Of a stretch of DNA of 64,000 bases, positions 34,400 through 45,756 are shown piece by piece. A program made the translations under genes and the position numbers. The stretch spans positions 191,536,706-191,600,705 of the forward strand of contig NC_089493.1 of assembly GCF_036850765.1 (NCBI RefSeq), in the 5' to 3' direction. Source of the DNA: Saccopteryx bilineata. Its lineage: Eukaryota > Chordata > Mammalia > Chiroptera > Emballonuridae. Under the pieces are notes generated by a model, which was not told the origin of the DNA, did not search any database, and saw only the letters and a program-made list of their open reading frames with translations. How positions within the stretch are numbered: the stretch's first letter is position 1; the number at the start of each line of letters is the position of its first letter.

Positions 34400-34830
34400 A
34401 ATCTCCTCAACTTTCTTGGGTATTGTTAATTCATAACGTAGTTTGAATTGACTTACCATTATTGATTCCTGCATTCATTAGAATGAAAAGGGAAATCTTG
34501 TCTTTGCAAAGGAAATACAGTTATCAGACACTATCTTTCTCGTAGAATAAAAGGACCTGGTGGGATATAAACTGTGAGGATGACAGTTAAATTGACGTGG
34601 TAAAGGTTAATGCTTGCTTGCTACATCGACGCTGGCTGTTCCGATCCCTTGTCAGTATGCGTCCATAATACACGCCGTACATCTTCATTAAGAAGGCATA
34701 TAGCAATCAGTTTCAGGTTTCCGGATGAGCCTGTGGTCAGGCCATAATTAACCTTTTGAACCTGGAATTGTAACAAAATGTACTATTGGCTTAGGTTATC
34801 AATTATGGTCAAAGTCAATTGATACTTAAA
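34400..34830. other. candidate conserved non-coding element
   Basis: Repeat-free sequence with several retained CpGs (ACATCGACGCTGG, CGTCCATAATACACGCCGTAC) in an AT-rich setting and many homeodomain-like and TCF-like words (CCATAATTAACC, TTGGCTTAGGTTATCAATTA). Retained CpGs and dense motifs are typical of conserved enhancers, but conservation cannot be tested here. Confidence 0.3.
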
Positions 34831-35184
34831 GAAGCTTATTGGTGATGGATATTATAATCTACTCATCTTCCCATTGTGTGATTAAAAAGTAAAGTTGACA
34901 TAGGAAAGTATTCTATGTATGTATTGTATACACTAAAATGTGAAGAGTGGTTGCCCTGAGGTGGTAGTATTATATGCCATTTTTCTTATTTCCATATTGT
35001 ACTATATAAAATTAATAAAATGTGTTTATTGGAATATTGATAAAAATTATAATTTAAAATAAATTCTGATTGTAATAATTAGAATGATTTCTGAGTTTTA
35101 TCCCCAGTTTCAGAAAATATGGATTAAAAATTAATTGCAGGTCTCTAAAAGTAATGATTTTTTAATCTGATCATCAGGAGCCTA

Positions 35185-35400
35185 GCAGAATCTCTGAGGC
35201 CTGACCTAGTGCCTGCCGGGTTCAGATGCCAACTCTGTTCCTTCCTCGCCATGTGGACTTGCACGACTGTTTGCATCTCTCCGTGCTTCGGTGTCCTCAT
35301 CTGTAAAGCGGGGGTGATCAAGTGCCTGTCTCGTAAAGCTGCCGAGAAGATGAGCATGTGTGAAATTACAGCAAGCGCGATCACGGACTGCGCTGAGCGC
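35185..35400 (+). mobile_element. MIR SINE, well-preserved core
   Basis: GCCGGGTTCAGATGCCAACT, CTGTTCCTTCCTCGCCATGT, CTCTCCGTGCTTCGGTGTCC, TCATCTGTAAAGCGGGGGTG and AAGATGAGCATGTGTGAAAT follow the MIR consensus order almost end to end. Confidence 0.85.
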
Positions 35401-35479
35401 TGTAGTCTGGTCCCCTCTCCTGGGCACGGACCCTCCAGGGCTGTGTCGCAGCAGCGGTCTGCTGCTTTCCCATGGGCCG

Positions 35480-36205
35480 GTCACTAGCCTGTTAGCTTTC
35501 GTGTCTCATCCTCCTGTGAACTTCTACTTGTGTGTCTCCTGGGCGTTTCAGACTCATCATTTCCGAGATTTAACCATTCACCTTCTCCCCAAACTCTCTC
35601 GCTCCTGCTAAGTGAGTGTCATAGGCGCATCAGTGGAATGGCAGGTGTGGAAAGATATGGAAGACGTTTGGGCTCTTCCCCCGTCCTCAATTCTCTTGAA
35701 TATTTCTGCTTGTTTCTTTCCCTTCTACCACATTCAGACCATCTTACTTTTTCATCCACTAGTCCAGTCTTGATTGCCCTCCCCAGACATCCGAGACAGA
35801 GCTGCCAAGGCAGTCTTTCTGAAGTGCCAGCCCTTCGGTAACTCCCCGTGCGTTCAAGGTGAACCCGGACACTCGGCACGCCCCTCCTCTGCACTGTGTT
35901 CATCTGCCTCTCTCCGGCGCAGCTCTTTGAACATGACTGTGCTCCCTTCATACTTTGGGCCTTCGTACAAGCTCTTTACTTTCTCTGGAATGCTTTCCAA
36001 CCCTCTGCGATAACTCTGTGTGTTAGATATGCCTCCTTAGCACATGGTACAAAGCAATAAAAGCACCTATCATACTCTATGGTAATCGTCTCTGATCCCC
36101 TTTAGGTTGTGTGCCCCTTACATTTCGGGACTGTGCCTTATTCACCTCTGTTCATCTAGTGCCTAGAAAAAATGACAGACAGTAAACACTGAATAAAAGA
36201 AGTAA
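35480..36205 (+). mobile_element. L2 LINE 3' region
   Basis: Ordered L2 phrases: CTGCCAAGGCAGTCTTTCTG, a CTCTTTGAACATGACTGTGC stretch, CTTTCTCTGGAATGC, AAAGCACCTATCATACTC, CATTTCGGGACTGTGCC, CATCTAGTGCCTAGAAAAAA and a CACTGAATAAA end. Ancient; the reading frames on both strands are not intact. Confidence 0.7.
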
Positions 36206-37296
36206 ACTTATAGGAAAATAGCAGGTTGCATGTGGTAAATAATGTTTCTTATAAAACAATATCAACTGGCTCTTCTCCTGTTATTACTCTACATAGCAGA
36301 ACTACCTTGTTCCCACCATCCCAACCATATAGCTTACCTTAGAAAAAATAACCATTCTTGCCTCTTTGTTTATAATTGTTAGTCACGGTGTATACACTGA
36401 GTCAGAAAAGTAACCAAGCACTGCTCGCTGAGCAGGAGGAATGGTGGCTCTCACATGATCACTCTTTAAAACAAAGTGAAAGTAAGAATTATATCTAACG
36501 CTGTTCTTTCATCAGAATCTGTCATCTGTGTTTCTTTTCTCAGGAGTCTATTTTATGGGTATTATTTAATTAGTAATAAAATCTTTCACTATGAAAGAGA
36601 AATTATTGACATCTAATACAATGCTAAGTATATTTTAAAACAGTGACTAAATGTTTTTATCTTGTCTCCTTCAAGATATTGTAAAAAGAGGTAACATTGT
36701 CTACTGTGTTTCAAGAGCCGGCCCAGGGAATGTTCCCTGTGAGACAGATGGTTGAGTTGTGCATGTGATCGCCAGCAGGGAACAATATTTTCCAGAAAGT
36801 TGAAGAACATTTAGGTGTAGACTTTATGTATCTGTGTATTACAGTGAATATGTACCCCATTAATGGTGGGAGAAGTGGTTTCTATTTTAATTTTTGCAGC
36901 TACCAGTGTTTTAAAGGCCTCCCTTACTTACATACTTACTTAGCTCAGCCTAGCGGTATTCCAACAAGCATGACTAGTGTTTCCTGGTCAAAGGGCCTTG
37001 GAACTCCCACATGGCGAGTACCATTAGCCTGGACATTAATGACAGTCTTTTTCAGGAACAAAATTTAAGATCTTTTAAAACCTGCCAGTTGTTACTACTA
37101 CAAATTTTATTCCAATGAAATGAGAGCTAGTTGGACCTAAGACTCTCTGAACATAGTTTGAAGTGCACAGTGTCAAGCTAACCTAGGACAGCATCTGAAC
37201 CCTAGTGGTTTCTGTTCCTTCTGTTCCCACCCCTCCTTGCCGGAAAGTTCCCCTATCTACCAGTTACTTAACTCTGGCGCTGCAGTTGAGCCCATA
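36206..37296. other. unique DNA, nothing recognised before the CTCF-like site
   Basis: No gene or repeat recognised. The stretch is AT-rich with some CpG retained near 36720. Confidence 0.4.
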
Positions 37297-37313
37297 GCGC
37301 CATCTAGGGGTCA
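37297..37313 (-). promoter_or_regulatory. CTCF-like motif
   Basis: GCGCCATCTAGGGGTCA resembles the CTCF core in the form GCGCCMYCTRGTGGY, the reverse of CCASYAGRKGGCR. It departs at the third G of the TGG trio. It lies in a GC-richer patch (37220-37330) outside recognised repeats. Occupancy is untested. Confidence 0.4.
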
Positions 37314-37539
37314 GGGGAGGTGACGCAGAGCAGTGTTCCTGTGCCTATGCATTCCCCATAGTTGGCAGCTTCAGAACTTCCTATTTCCAAAGCATGTCTG
37401 ATGCTGAGTAGCCATCAGAGTGACCATTTCCAGTTAGCAATTCTGTCAAGTTGTGTCAGAGGAATGAATGAGTATGATATTTACAGAGTTTTCTCCCCAT
37501 GACAATCTAGGGAAGCAGATTTACACACATGGCAGAGGA

Positions 37540-37680
37540 CAGTGTTATACAGTGAATAGTATCACCCAGGCTTTGTCTCAGACTGACCTGGGTTCGGGTC
37601 CACCATCGCACGCGCAGGGTTTTCCCTGTTATGATATGTAAAGTGCTTGGGACACCGTAGGCCCCTACAAATGAGTCACG
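37540..37680 (+). mobile_element. MIR SINE fragment
   Basis: CAGACTGACCTGGGTTCGGG, a shortened core and ATATGTAAAGTGCTTGGGAC match MIR 5' and 3' parts with the middle deleted. Confidence 0.55.
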
Positions 37681-38479
37681 GTATCATGTTTCTGAGTCAT
37701 ACAGGTAGAATTAGATGAAGCCACAAAAGGATCAAATTCTACAAAAATAATGAAACGATTTTGTGTAATATAAGGAAATAAAATGAACATTAAGCAGACC
37801 TACTTTTTAAAAGAAGAATAATAGACTGTGTTGTCTATCAAAATCAGGGAAGGACTTAAATGTGCAGTCATAAGTATTCTGGTTAGCACACAGAACTGGG
37901 TTATCAAAGTAAAACTGAGGTTTCAACATATAATTAAATAATACTCGGCAGGAGAGTGTTAAAACAACAAATCTTGTAACACTTTCTTCCTCCATCACTT
38001 CCCTCCCACCGAACATAAGAAGTCAGTAAGAAACACAATTCCATGTTGGACTAAGCACAGGAGACTGCAAACAGATTAAAAGAAAATGTCATTCTTCTTG
38101 AATATACCATAATATTTTTTTCTTTATATTTGTATGCGTAATCAAAATACTTTTAAAATACTTTTATTCTGTATGTAAAAACACAATTTTATTTCTTAAA
38201 CACATTTTGTGCTTTTTAGTAAAAACCAGTTTGGGAAGACAGATAACATCATCATAAATGACCATGTGCCATGGCACAAATGTATTGCAAATTATGTTGT
38301 GAAAATGCTTCTTTTGGTGAAATAGAAATTAGCAGGTTGATATCATTTTATTTACACTGATACAGTGTACATGTTTTTATTCATATACCTTTTTTGAGAA
38401 GTCTGTCATATGTTTTATATGTTTTTAGATTTTTTTCTGCAAAATCTTTTTGCTAAGTCCACCAGTGATACAGCCATGT
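37681..38479. other. unique AT-rich DNA, nothing recognised
   Basis: No supported gene or repeat. Confidence 0.4.
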
Positions 38480-38645
38480 ACAAACTTGGGTTCAGAAATG
38501 GGTCTACCAGCAAGCGACCTTTGGGCAAATTTTCTCAAACTCTCACATCCTCAGCTTTCTTGCTTCTAAAGTTAGAATAATAATACTTCTTTACAAGACT
38601 GTTGTAAGGATTCAAGTAGATTATATATAATAAGCTCTCAAAAAT
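38480..38645 (+). mobile_element. MIR SINE
   Basis: GACCTTTGGGCAAATTTTCT, CTCACATCCTCAGCTTTCTT, AAGTTAGAATAATAATACTT and GACTGTTGTAAGGATTCAAG follow the MIR core and 3' order. Confidence 0.65.
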
Positions 38646-38730
38646 ATTAGCTCTTTTTTCCTGTGGAAAAGAAATTTCTCTGAAAAATATTAAGATTTTG
38701 CCTTTTTTTTTCTTGATTACCTTAACTGCT

Positions 38731-39051
38731 TTGCCCACTCTCCCCCACCCCCAGCTCTGGCAACCACCAGTCTGTTCTCAGTACCTAGAAATGGGGGGGG
38801 GGGTAGATTCCGCATATACATGAGATCATGCAGGATTTGCCCACTCTCCCCCACCCCCAGCTCTGGCAACCACCAGTCTGTTCTCAGTACCTAGAAATGG
38901 GGGGGGGGGGTAGATTCCGCATATACATGAGATCATGCAGGATTTGCCCCCTCTCCCCCACCCCCAGCTCTGGCAACCACCAGTCTGTTTGTTCTCAGTA
39001 CCTAGAAAGGGGGGGGGGTAGATTCCACATATACATGAGATCATGCAGGAT
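38731..39051 (-). repeat. three 106-108-bp tandem copies in a LINE-1 3' UTR
   Basis: Copies start at 38731, 38837 and 38944, each TTGCCC(A/C)CTCTCCCCCACC, then CTCTGGCAACCACCAGTCTG, CTCAGTACCTAGAAA, a poly-G run of 9-11, GTAGATTCC and ATGAGATCATGCAGGA. They differ by few bases, mainly poly-G length, and the third has an extra TGTT. On the minus strand this is LINE-1 3' UTR-like (GGTGGTTGCCAGAG). Confidence 0.9.
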
Positions 39052-39765
39052 TTGTCTCTTTCTGTCGGGCTTATTTTAATTCCGTATAATGCCCTCAGGT
39101 CCATCCAAGTTGTATCAAGTGGCAGGATCTTCTTTTTTATGGCTGAATAATATTCCATTGTGTTAATATACCACATTTTTGTTATTCATTGATTGATGGT
39201 AACTTAAGTTGTTTCCATGTTTGGCTATTGTAAATGACACTGCAGTGAACATGGGGGTGCAGATATCTTTTCAAGATGGTGATTTCACTTTCTTCAGAGA
39301 AATACTCAGAAGTAGAATGGCTGGATCACGTAGGAGTTGTATTTCTAACTTTCTGAGGAAGCTCCATGCTGTTTCCCTGGACTGCGCCAGTTTACGTTCC
39401 CGCCAACAGCCTGCCTTCTCCCCACACCCTTGCAAGCCTTTTTTTCTTGTCTTTTTGATAGTAGCTGTTCTAACAGGTGTGAGGTGATATCTCACTGTGG
39501 TTTTGATTTGCATTTCTCTGGTGATTAGTGATGTTGAACACCTTTTATGTACCTGTTGGACAGTTGTATCTCTCCTTTGAAAAATGTTCATGAAGATCCT
39601 CTGCCCAATTTTAAATTTTTATTTAATTTTTAATCAGATTTTTAAGTCTATTGACTTGTATGAATTTTTATATGTATTATATTAGCCCTTATCAGATTTA
39701 TGATTTGCAAATATTTTTCTCATTCCTTAGTCTTTTTATTTTGTTGATGGTTTCCTTAAATGTTC
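39052..39765 (-). mobile_element. LINE-1 ORF2 3' end, antisense, inactive
   Basis: On the minus strand the 3' part (39176 down to about 39020) reads MWYINTMEYYSAIKKK then TTWMDLRALYGIK, the well-known C-terminal end of LINE-1 ORF2. Upstream (39590-39180) more ORF2 is present but frame-broken. The plus strand shows GGTGATTTCACTTTCTTCAG, GTGAGGTGATATCTCACTG and TTTTGATTTGCATTTCTCTG. The reverse transcriptase and endonuclease regions are missing (5' truncation), so it cannot move. Confidence 0.88.
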
Positions 39766-40039
39766 ATAGGCATTGGAAATGGTCTGTATTTGCTGCTAAT
39801 TTGTAGCTGCAACTATGGTTTTCTGGATCCAGGAATAGCTTCCAAATAATGATATTCTTTCAAATGGAATAGTGTTCATTTATGTGGTTCACTGCTACTG
39901 TATTGTACAGCTTGGGGAATGTGCTGTTTTTGCAGTCTGTTCATTCAAATGGTTTATGAATTAAAAGCAGAGGCCTATCCTGTTCTAAGATCCGTAGTTC
40001 ATTATTGCAAAATAAAGTATCCATTTATTAGGTGAGGAT

Positions 40040-40540
40040 TGTCTACAGTGTCTGCAAGAGTAAACAGACCCACTCATAAGAATAAGCGTTGCCTTCAAAT
40101 TTGTACTGAAGTATGCTGAAAAACATGTCCACAGTCGCTGTGATAATGAGCAGTACAGTAGAGAGAGGTGATTTATGATACCTGTTTCTGACAGCTATAG
40201 TGCCGAGATTCCCAGGGCATCTGATCACGGCATTAGCATGCTGACAGCTCAGCATTTAGAACATTACAGTAATTTATCCTGCCCATGCTGTCACCTGCAC
40301 TGTCAGAGTTTCTTTCTAATGATGGTATAACTATTTTGTTTGTTTGTACTGCATTCTTTTCATTTGGCTAATGCTTTCTCATTAGATTGAACCTAGTAAA
40401 TGAGAGTAATTAAGTGCTTCCTATAGCTCAGATGCAATGATTAAGTTGCAGAGCTGCTACTGATTATGTTTTGTCATTTATCTCTATTAATCTGAGAATA
40501 ATCCAGATGATAAACACATGTAATTTTTTGCTAATGTTCA
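40040..40540. other. candidate conserved non-coding element
   Basis: No repeat. Dense runs of words typical of developmental enhancers: CTCATTAGATTGAACC, GAGAGTAATTAAGTGC, TGCAATGATTAAGTTGC, CTCTATTAATCTGAG, and CAGCTATAGTGCCGAG with retained CpG. Nothing encoded. Confidence 0.3.
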
Positions 40541-40728
40541 ATAGATGAAATTTATAGTAGTTTCTCAATGGAGGCAAGCAGTTAAGTGTATATTCATATA
40601 TAAATAGGAAGTTATTACATGTGAACCTGCTTTAAATAAGCATACACATTACAACTAGGGTTAATAAAAAAGGAAAGACACTTGTAATTGTCATACTGAA
40701 TGTGCTATTCTCTGAAATATCCTTCTTC

Positions 40729-40871
40729 AAAAGGAAGGGAGAGATGGAGGGAAGGAGAGGGGAAGGCAGATGGAAGAAAGGGGGGAGGGAGGGAGAAAGT
40801 AAGGAGGGAGGGGAGGAGGAAGGGTGGAAGTGAGGGAGGGAAGAGAGGAAGGAAGTAAGGGAGGGGAAAGA
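40729..40871. repeat. purine-only low-complexity tract (GGGA/GGAA)n
   Basis: Almost pure A/G on the plus strand for about 140 bp, with many GGG and GGGG runs (GGGGGGAGGGAGGG at about 40779). It could form triplex or quadruplex structures. Confidence 0.9.
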
Positions 40872-41667
40872 TCAAGGAATCCTTATTATGGGGCACATTG
40901 TTCCTCTGACTTCCCCTTTCTTTGAGTTTTAATGTATTGTATTGAAGTTCTTCCAAGCACTCTATTCTGACAGTTTTTAAATTCTCATGTACTCAGATTT
41001 CTAAACAATATGAAGAAAATGTTGCAAGTAAATTCTTCATGAAAAACTCTTGGTATTATTAATAAACTAAGCTAAAATGTGGAAATAATGGTTTTTCAAG
41101 GGTAATACAGTTACAAATGTTTTTGTTTGCATATGACAATATTTGCTATAAGGAGATGGATAGTTTTCATAATTCTGATTATTGTAAATATTATAGTTGA
41201 TTAATCCTGCTAGCTTTTTAAAGTTTCTATAAATAATTCCAAACTAATGCAAACATTTTATTTGCTAGTAGAGACAGTATATGCCAAATTCATGTATGTT
41301 AATGTAATCATTTTGTAAAGAGTTACTCCTAACTCTTTAAAATTTACCAAATGACATTTCTAATACATTATCAAGGGGATTAAGAAAAAATAGAGGATTG
41401 TTTTCAGGAAATTACATTTTGTGACACTGTTTTCATAAATACTGTAAAAGATCATGGAACTGCTTGGTCTGTGAATATCTGTGTGCACTGGCCACCCCAG
41501 ATCCTCAGTTCATGAACAGTCGGTGGGAAAATGGACAGAACCCTGGGTATTGTATTTGTGCTTGGCACTGAAGTGTGTGACCAGGAGTCTGGTCACTGAT
41601 TCCTCAGGCATTGAAATAGGGCGTGGGCAGTTCCTCTTTCTGAAAAAGACCTTTGGTGTGGTTGAGC
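40872..41667. other. unique DNA, nothing recognised
   Basis: No supported gene or repeat. Confidence 0.4.
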
Positions 41668-41675
41668 CTCTAGCT

Positions 41676-41995
41676 CAGGGGTCAGGAACCTTTTTGGCTG
41701 AGAGACCCATGAACGCCACCTATTTTAAAATGTAATTCCATGAGAGCCATACAACGACCCGTGTACGTTAGGCATTATCCAATAAAAATTTGGTGGTGTC
41801 CCGGAGGACAGCTGTGATTGGCTCCAGCCACCTGCAACCATGAACATGAGCGGTAGGAAATGAATGGATTGTAATACATGAGAATGTTTTATATTTTTAA
41901 TGTTATTATTTTTTTATTGAAGATTTGTCTGTGAGCCAGATGTAGCCATCAAAAGAGCCATATCTGGCTTGCGAGCCATAGGTTCTCGACTCCTG
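41676..41995. mobile_element. non-autonomous hAT transposon, 320 bp, perfect 8-bp TSD
   Basis: Left end CAGGGGTCAGGAACC (41676); right end read inward CAGGAGTCGAGAACC (41995), a typical CAGGGGTC hAT terminal repeat with a few mismatches. CTCTAGCT sits exactly on both sides (41668-41675 and 41996-42003). The interior includes GAGAGCCATACAACGACCC and TGATTGGCTCCAGCCACC. No transposase. I recognise it as a family widespread in bats. Confidence 0.92.
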
Positions 41996-42003
41996 CTCTA
42001 GCT

Positions 42004-43289
42004 TGTTCTCAAGCATTGTGGGACTGCTTTTATCCTTCCTTTAAGAAAATGGTCTTCCAGGTATTTACACACGCAATGCCTTTATTTCCAAACTTCCATC
42101 ATTTGCAGCATTTTGTTCTCTGATGCCATCACCTAAACCGCTTAAACACTTGCTGATATTAGGCCTACTTCAGTTGGTGAATTTTAATGGAATGTAATTT
42201 TTTGAAATGCAGGTAAGACACTGCATAAATTTTAAATGAAGTTGGATGTTTTCAATTATTTAATTATTTAATTTTTTGGATTTCTTTCTAAAAGAATAAG
42301 CAATTTTTCTGAAAGTTAGGTTTAAGCTACAAAGAGAACTTTTGTCCCCGTTAGGTGTAGAAATGTCCCCCTTTCAAACTAATTGGAAAGTGAGGCTATC
42401 CTAATTATTGGGGGGTTATTAAGTTCTTCAGTCTATTCAAATTGTTTTTTTTCCAATTTTAGAAGATGTAATATTTAGCCTAATAGAGGTTGTCACCTTT
42501 CTTAGTGATCAAATTTTCAATTCTATTGTAAAAGGCTAGATTGAAGAAATATTTCATTAAATGATCAGATTATATATGAAGTGATGGTTTGTTACTGGCG
42601 GTATAATAGAGGAATCTACGTTTAAAATTGTGGGAAAGGTCTCTGATGGTCATTGTCAGTGAGGCAAAGGACCAAAAGCAGAAGGCCGTAAGTTCTAACT
42701 CAGGCATTATTCCTTAGTAGTTATTTCATCAGATAAATCTTTCTTTTCTGCACACCAAGATACAAGGATGAGTAATGGTGTTAGGCCACTGTAATGCTCT
42801 TTGAATGTTAAATTATAAAATAAGCCCAAAAAGAATAAACTTTAAAAAGGTTTCCTATCACTGTCTACTGATCCTTTTTGACAAGCAAAAATTGGATAAT
42901 ATTTTAAGATAAAATGTTTACCAATCTGAAGATATTTTTCAGTAAAAGATGGGAACGATGGGTTTGATAAGAATCTTTTTAATATTGAATATCGATTGTC
43001 TGTTTCCATATTCCTACATAGTCGATTCCCAGGTGTTCTTTCTTTCTTAAGATTCTGGTTTTAAAAGTCGTAATTCTTAATTACCCCGTACCTCCTGTCC
43101 TTGTCCCCACAACAAACAAAGAAACAAGTCTCAGTTGTTAATGTCAAAATCGTAAGTTCTAACTCTTCCTTTGTTCTTGGTTAAAAAATAATTATAAAAA
43201 CAGGATAAAGAGAAAATTCTCCCCCCCCCTTATTGGTCAGTTCCATAGAAGTAATTTAAAATACCATATATTGAATTCTTTGATCATTT
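42004..43289. other. unique AT-rich DNA, nothing recognised
   Basis: No supported gene or repeat. Confidence 0.4.
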
Positions 43290-43520
43290 CTCCTGGGTGG
43301 ATTGGGAAAGAAGTCAAGGCGGAGGCGATTGCTTCTGGGCTCTCTGTGTGCCTGGTAAATGAAACACAGGGAGCCTCACCAAACTACATGACTAATGGCA
43401 ACCTCCAGTGCCGCCTGCAATCAAAGATTAATTTGCTTTATCAAGTTTAAAGAATACTGGGTGATAAATCATGTCAAAAAGAAATAATCAGTCAGAGGCT
43501 GCTGTTCTTTTCTACATGTA
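43290..43520. other. candidate conserved non-coding element
   Basis: Repeat-free stretch with TCF/LEF-like and homeodomain-like words close together: GCAATCAAAGATTAATTTGC, TTGCTTTATCAAGTTTAAAG and GGGTGATAAATCATGTC. Retained CpGs lie in GGCGGAGGCGATT. Confidence 0.3.
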
Positions 43521-44863
43521 AGGACAGGTGCTAAGAGGCAGGCACTTGCCATGTATGGTTAATTTTGTTTTATGCATTTACTTTCATCTTAATTTTTATT
43601 TAGTTGGTCTTTGACTCATATAATTTCTGTCATTAAGATCTACTAACATCCCAGCTGAAAGGCTACAGGATTATAGAGCCAAACTAACATTCTTTCCCTT
43701 TAGTTTATAGAAGTTATTTTCTTTTATGTTACTAAGAAGCATTTACTTTCTTCAGCCATGAATTAGCTAATGCCAAATGGGAAGTGAAATCATCTTCTCT
43801 ATATCAAGATGCCCAAGAATATTCACCAGGTGTTCTTTTTTCTAACATATCTATTTATATAAAATTATCATTTCACTCAAATCTCCCTACCACCACCACC
43901 ACCACCCTTTTTTTTTTAAGAGAAAGAGCGAGCTGGAGTCTCTTTAATTCTATCCCCTGGGCCCAGAACACAGGAACCTTTTCAGGTAGGAGTGTGCAAA
44001 GAGGCGGTCTCCCAGCACTTTCAGTAGATGCATTTTGAACAGTATCCAAGACCAATCTTGCATTTTTTTCCTGAGGTTGTCAGTACTCTTCTTAAATGGA
44101 AAGTTAGAGCATCATTTTAATAGAGGTTTTTGTTTTTTGGTTTTTGTTTGTTTTTTCTAGTTACACTCATGGTTAACTGGAATCTCTTAATGTTTTTATT
44201 TATGTAGATATGTATCAGTTCTTACCCTGGGTCTTTTATAGCTCACTCTACCTTCAATGGCTAAATTGAAATTTAGAAATGACTAATTTTTCATTTGATG
44301 TACAAAATTAAATTTCATCGAACTTTTCAAGGTTGGAGCTGTGAAGCTAATGGTTTGGGCAGTTGTAAGAAATCTTATCCCTAGAGTGACTATTTCTTTC
44401 TTTTTCTTGATTGTTTTTCCCAGGCTTTCTGTCTAGATTGTGACCCTCTTCTTTCCAGGAAGTTGTGGACCATGCAGAAGGGCTTACAGGTCTTTTGTAT
44501 GCTTTTTCTTCTGTTTATGATTCCTAGGAATTGTTTTAAAATATTTATAAAGTTCCATTATTGACATCAATATCATCCTAAAGAGAAAATACCTTGTCAG
44601 CTTAGCTGGGTTTTAAAAGACTTGTTTTTAAACTGAGTAGGAATTTAATTTGCCTATACTTACATTTTTTACGAGAAAGTATTTTTCATGATCTATTTCA
44701 TAGCTAAACTGAGATGATGATACAAGTTGATGAGGACCCTTCAGATCTGAAAGAATTTTGTAACCTGGGACATCGTTGTTTTGATATGAACCGAATCACT
44801 AGCAATCATTAAGCGTTTGTATAATGACAATAATTTCACTATCCTAGTGAAATGCTGTAGTAT
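43521..44863. other. unique DNA with short CCA and T-rich simple repeats
   Basis: (CCA)n at about 43888-43906 followed by poly-T; a T/G-rich stretch at about 44128-44158. No gene supported. Confidence 0.4.
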
Positions 44864-44877
44864 AAACTGCATAGTAG

Positions 44878-45292
44878 CTTTGGCCAGTTGTCTCAGTGGT
44901 AGAGCGTCGGCCTGCGTGTGGATGTCCTGGGTTCAATTTCCAGAAAGGGCACACAGGAGAAGCACCCATTTGCTTCTCCACTCCTCCCCTTCTTGCTTCT
45001 CTCTCTCTCTCTCTCCCTTTCTCCCTCTCTCCCTCTCTCCCTCTCCCTCCCTCCCTCCCTCTCTCCCTCATGCAGCCATGGCTCAATTGGAGTGAGTTGG
45101 CCCTGGGCACTGAAGATGCTGCATGGCACTAAGAAGAGCTCAGTTGCTGAGCAATAGAGCAATGTCCCAGATTAGCAGAGCATCACTCCTTAGTGGGCTT
45201 GCTGGGTGGATTCCAGTTGAGGCACATGTGAAAGTCTGTCTCTGCTTCCTCTCCTCTCACTGACAAGTAAATAAATAAACAAACAAACAAAC
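44878..45292 (+). mobile_element. tRNA-headed SINE, group A, with 14-bp TSD
   Basis: Head TTTGGCCAGTTGTCTCAGTG, B box GGGTTCAATTTCC, an expanded TC/CCCT middle (45000-45070) and a tail of AAAC units. AAACTGCATAGTAG (44864-44877) and AAACTGCTTAGTAG (45293-45306) flank it with one mismatch. The first few head bases are lost. Confidence 0.92.
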
Positions 45293-45344
45293 AAACTGCT
45301 TAGTAGAATAAAAATAGGTTTAGATTTTAAGACTTAACATTTCT

Positions 45345-45743
45345 GCCCTGGCCATTTGGCTCAGTGATAGAGTATCGGCTGGGCATGTGGATGGCCTGGG
45401 TTCGATTTCCAGTCAGGGCACACAGGAAACGTGCCCATCTGCTTCTCCACCCCTCCCCCTTTGACTACTCTCTTTCCCTCTCTCTCTTCTCCTCCCCTCC
45501 TGTAGCCATGGCTCAACTAGAGCGAGTTAGCCCCAGCCACTGAGGATGGCTCCATGGCCTTCGCCTAAGGCACTAAAAAATGGCTTTAGTTACAACAGAG
45601 CAAGGGCCCCAGATGGACAGAGCATCACCCCCTAGTGGGCTTGCTGGGCAAATCCTTATCAGGGCGCATGCAGAATCTGTCTCTGCCTCCCTTCCTCTCG
45701 CTAAATAAAATAGATAAATAAAAATTAAAAAAGAAAGAAAAAC
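45345..45743 (+). mobile_element. tRNA-headed SINE, group A, with 13-bp TSD
   Basis: Head GCCCTGGCCATTTGGCTC, B box GGGTTCGATTTCC, the CAGAGCATCACCCCCTAGTG segment and an AAAATTAAAAAAG tail. ACTTAACATTTCT flanks both ends exactly (45332-45344 and 45744-45756). A separate event from its neighbour 52 bp upstream. Confidence 0.95.
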
Positions 45744-45756
45744 ACTTAACATTTCT

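Noticed and set aside
38826..39176. 116-codon minus-strand frame as a gene
   Set aside because: It is the C-terminal tail of LINE-1 ORF2 continuing into its repeated 3' UTR; a decayed mobile-element fragment, not a host gene.
44844..45157. Overlapping frames rich in S/L and R/E
   Set aside because: Both strands of a SINE's TC/CCCT-rich middle; artefact.
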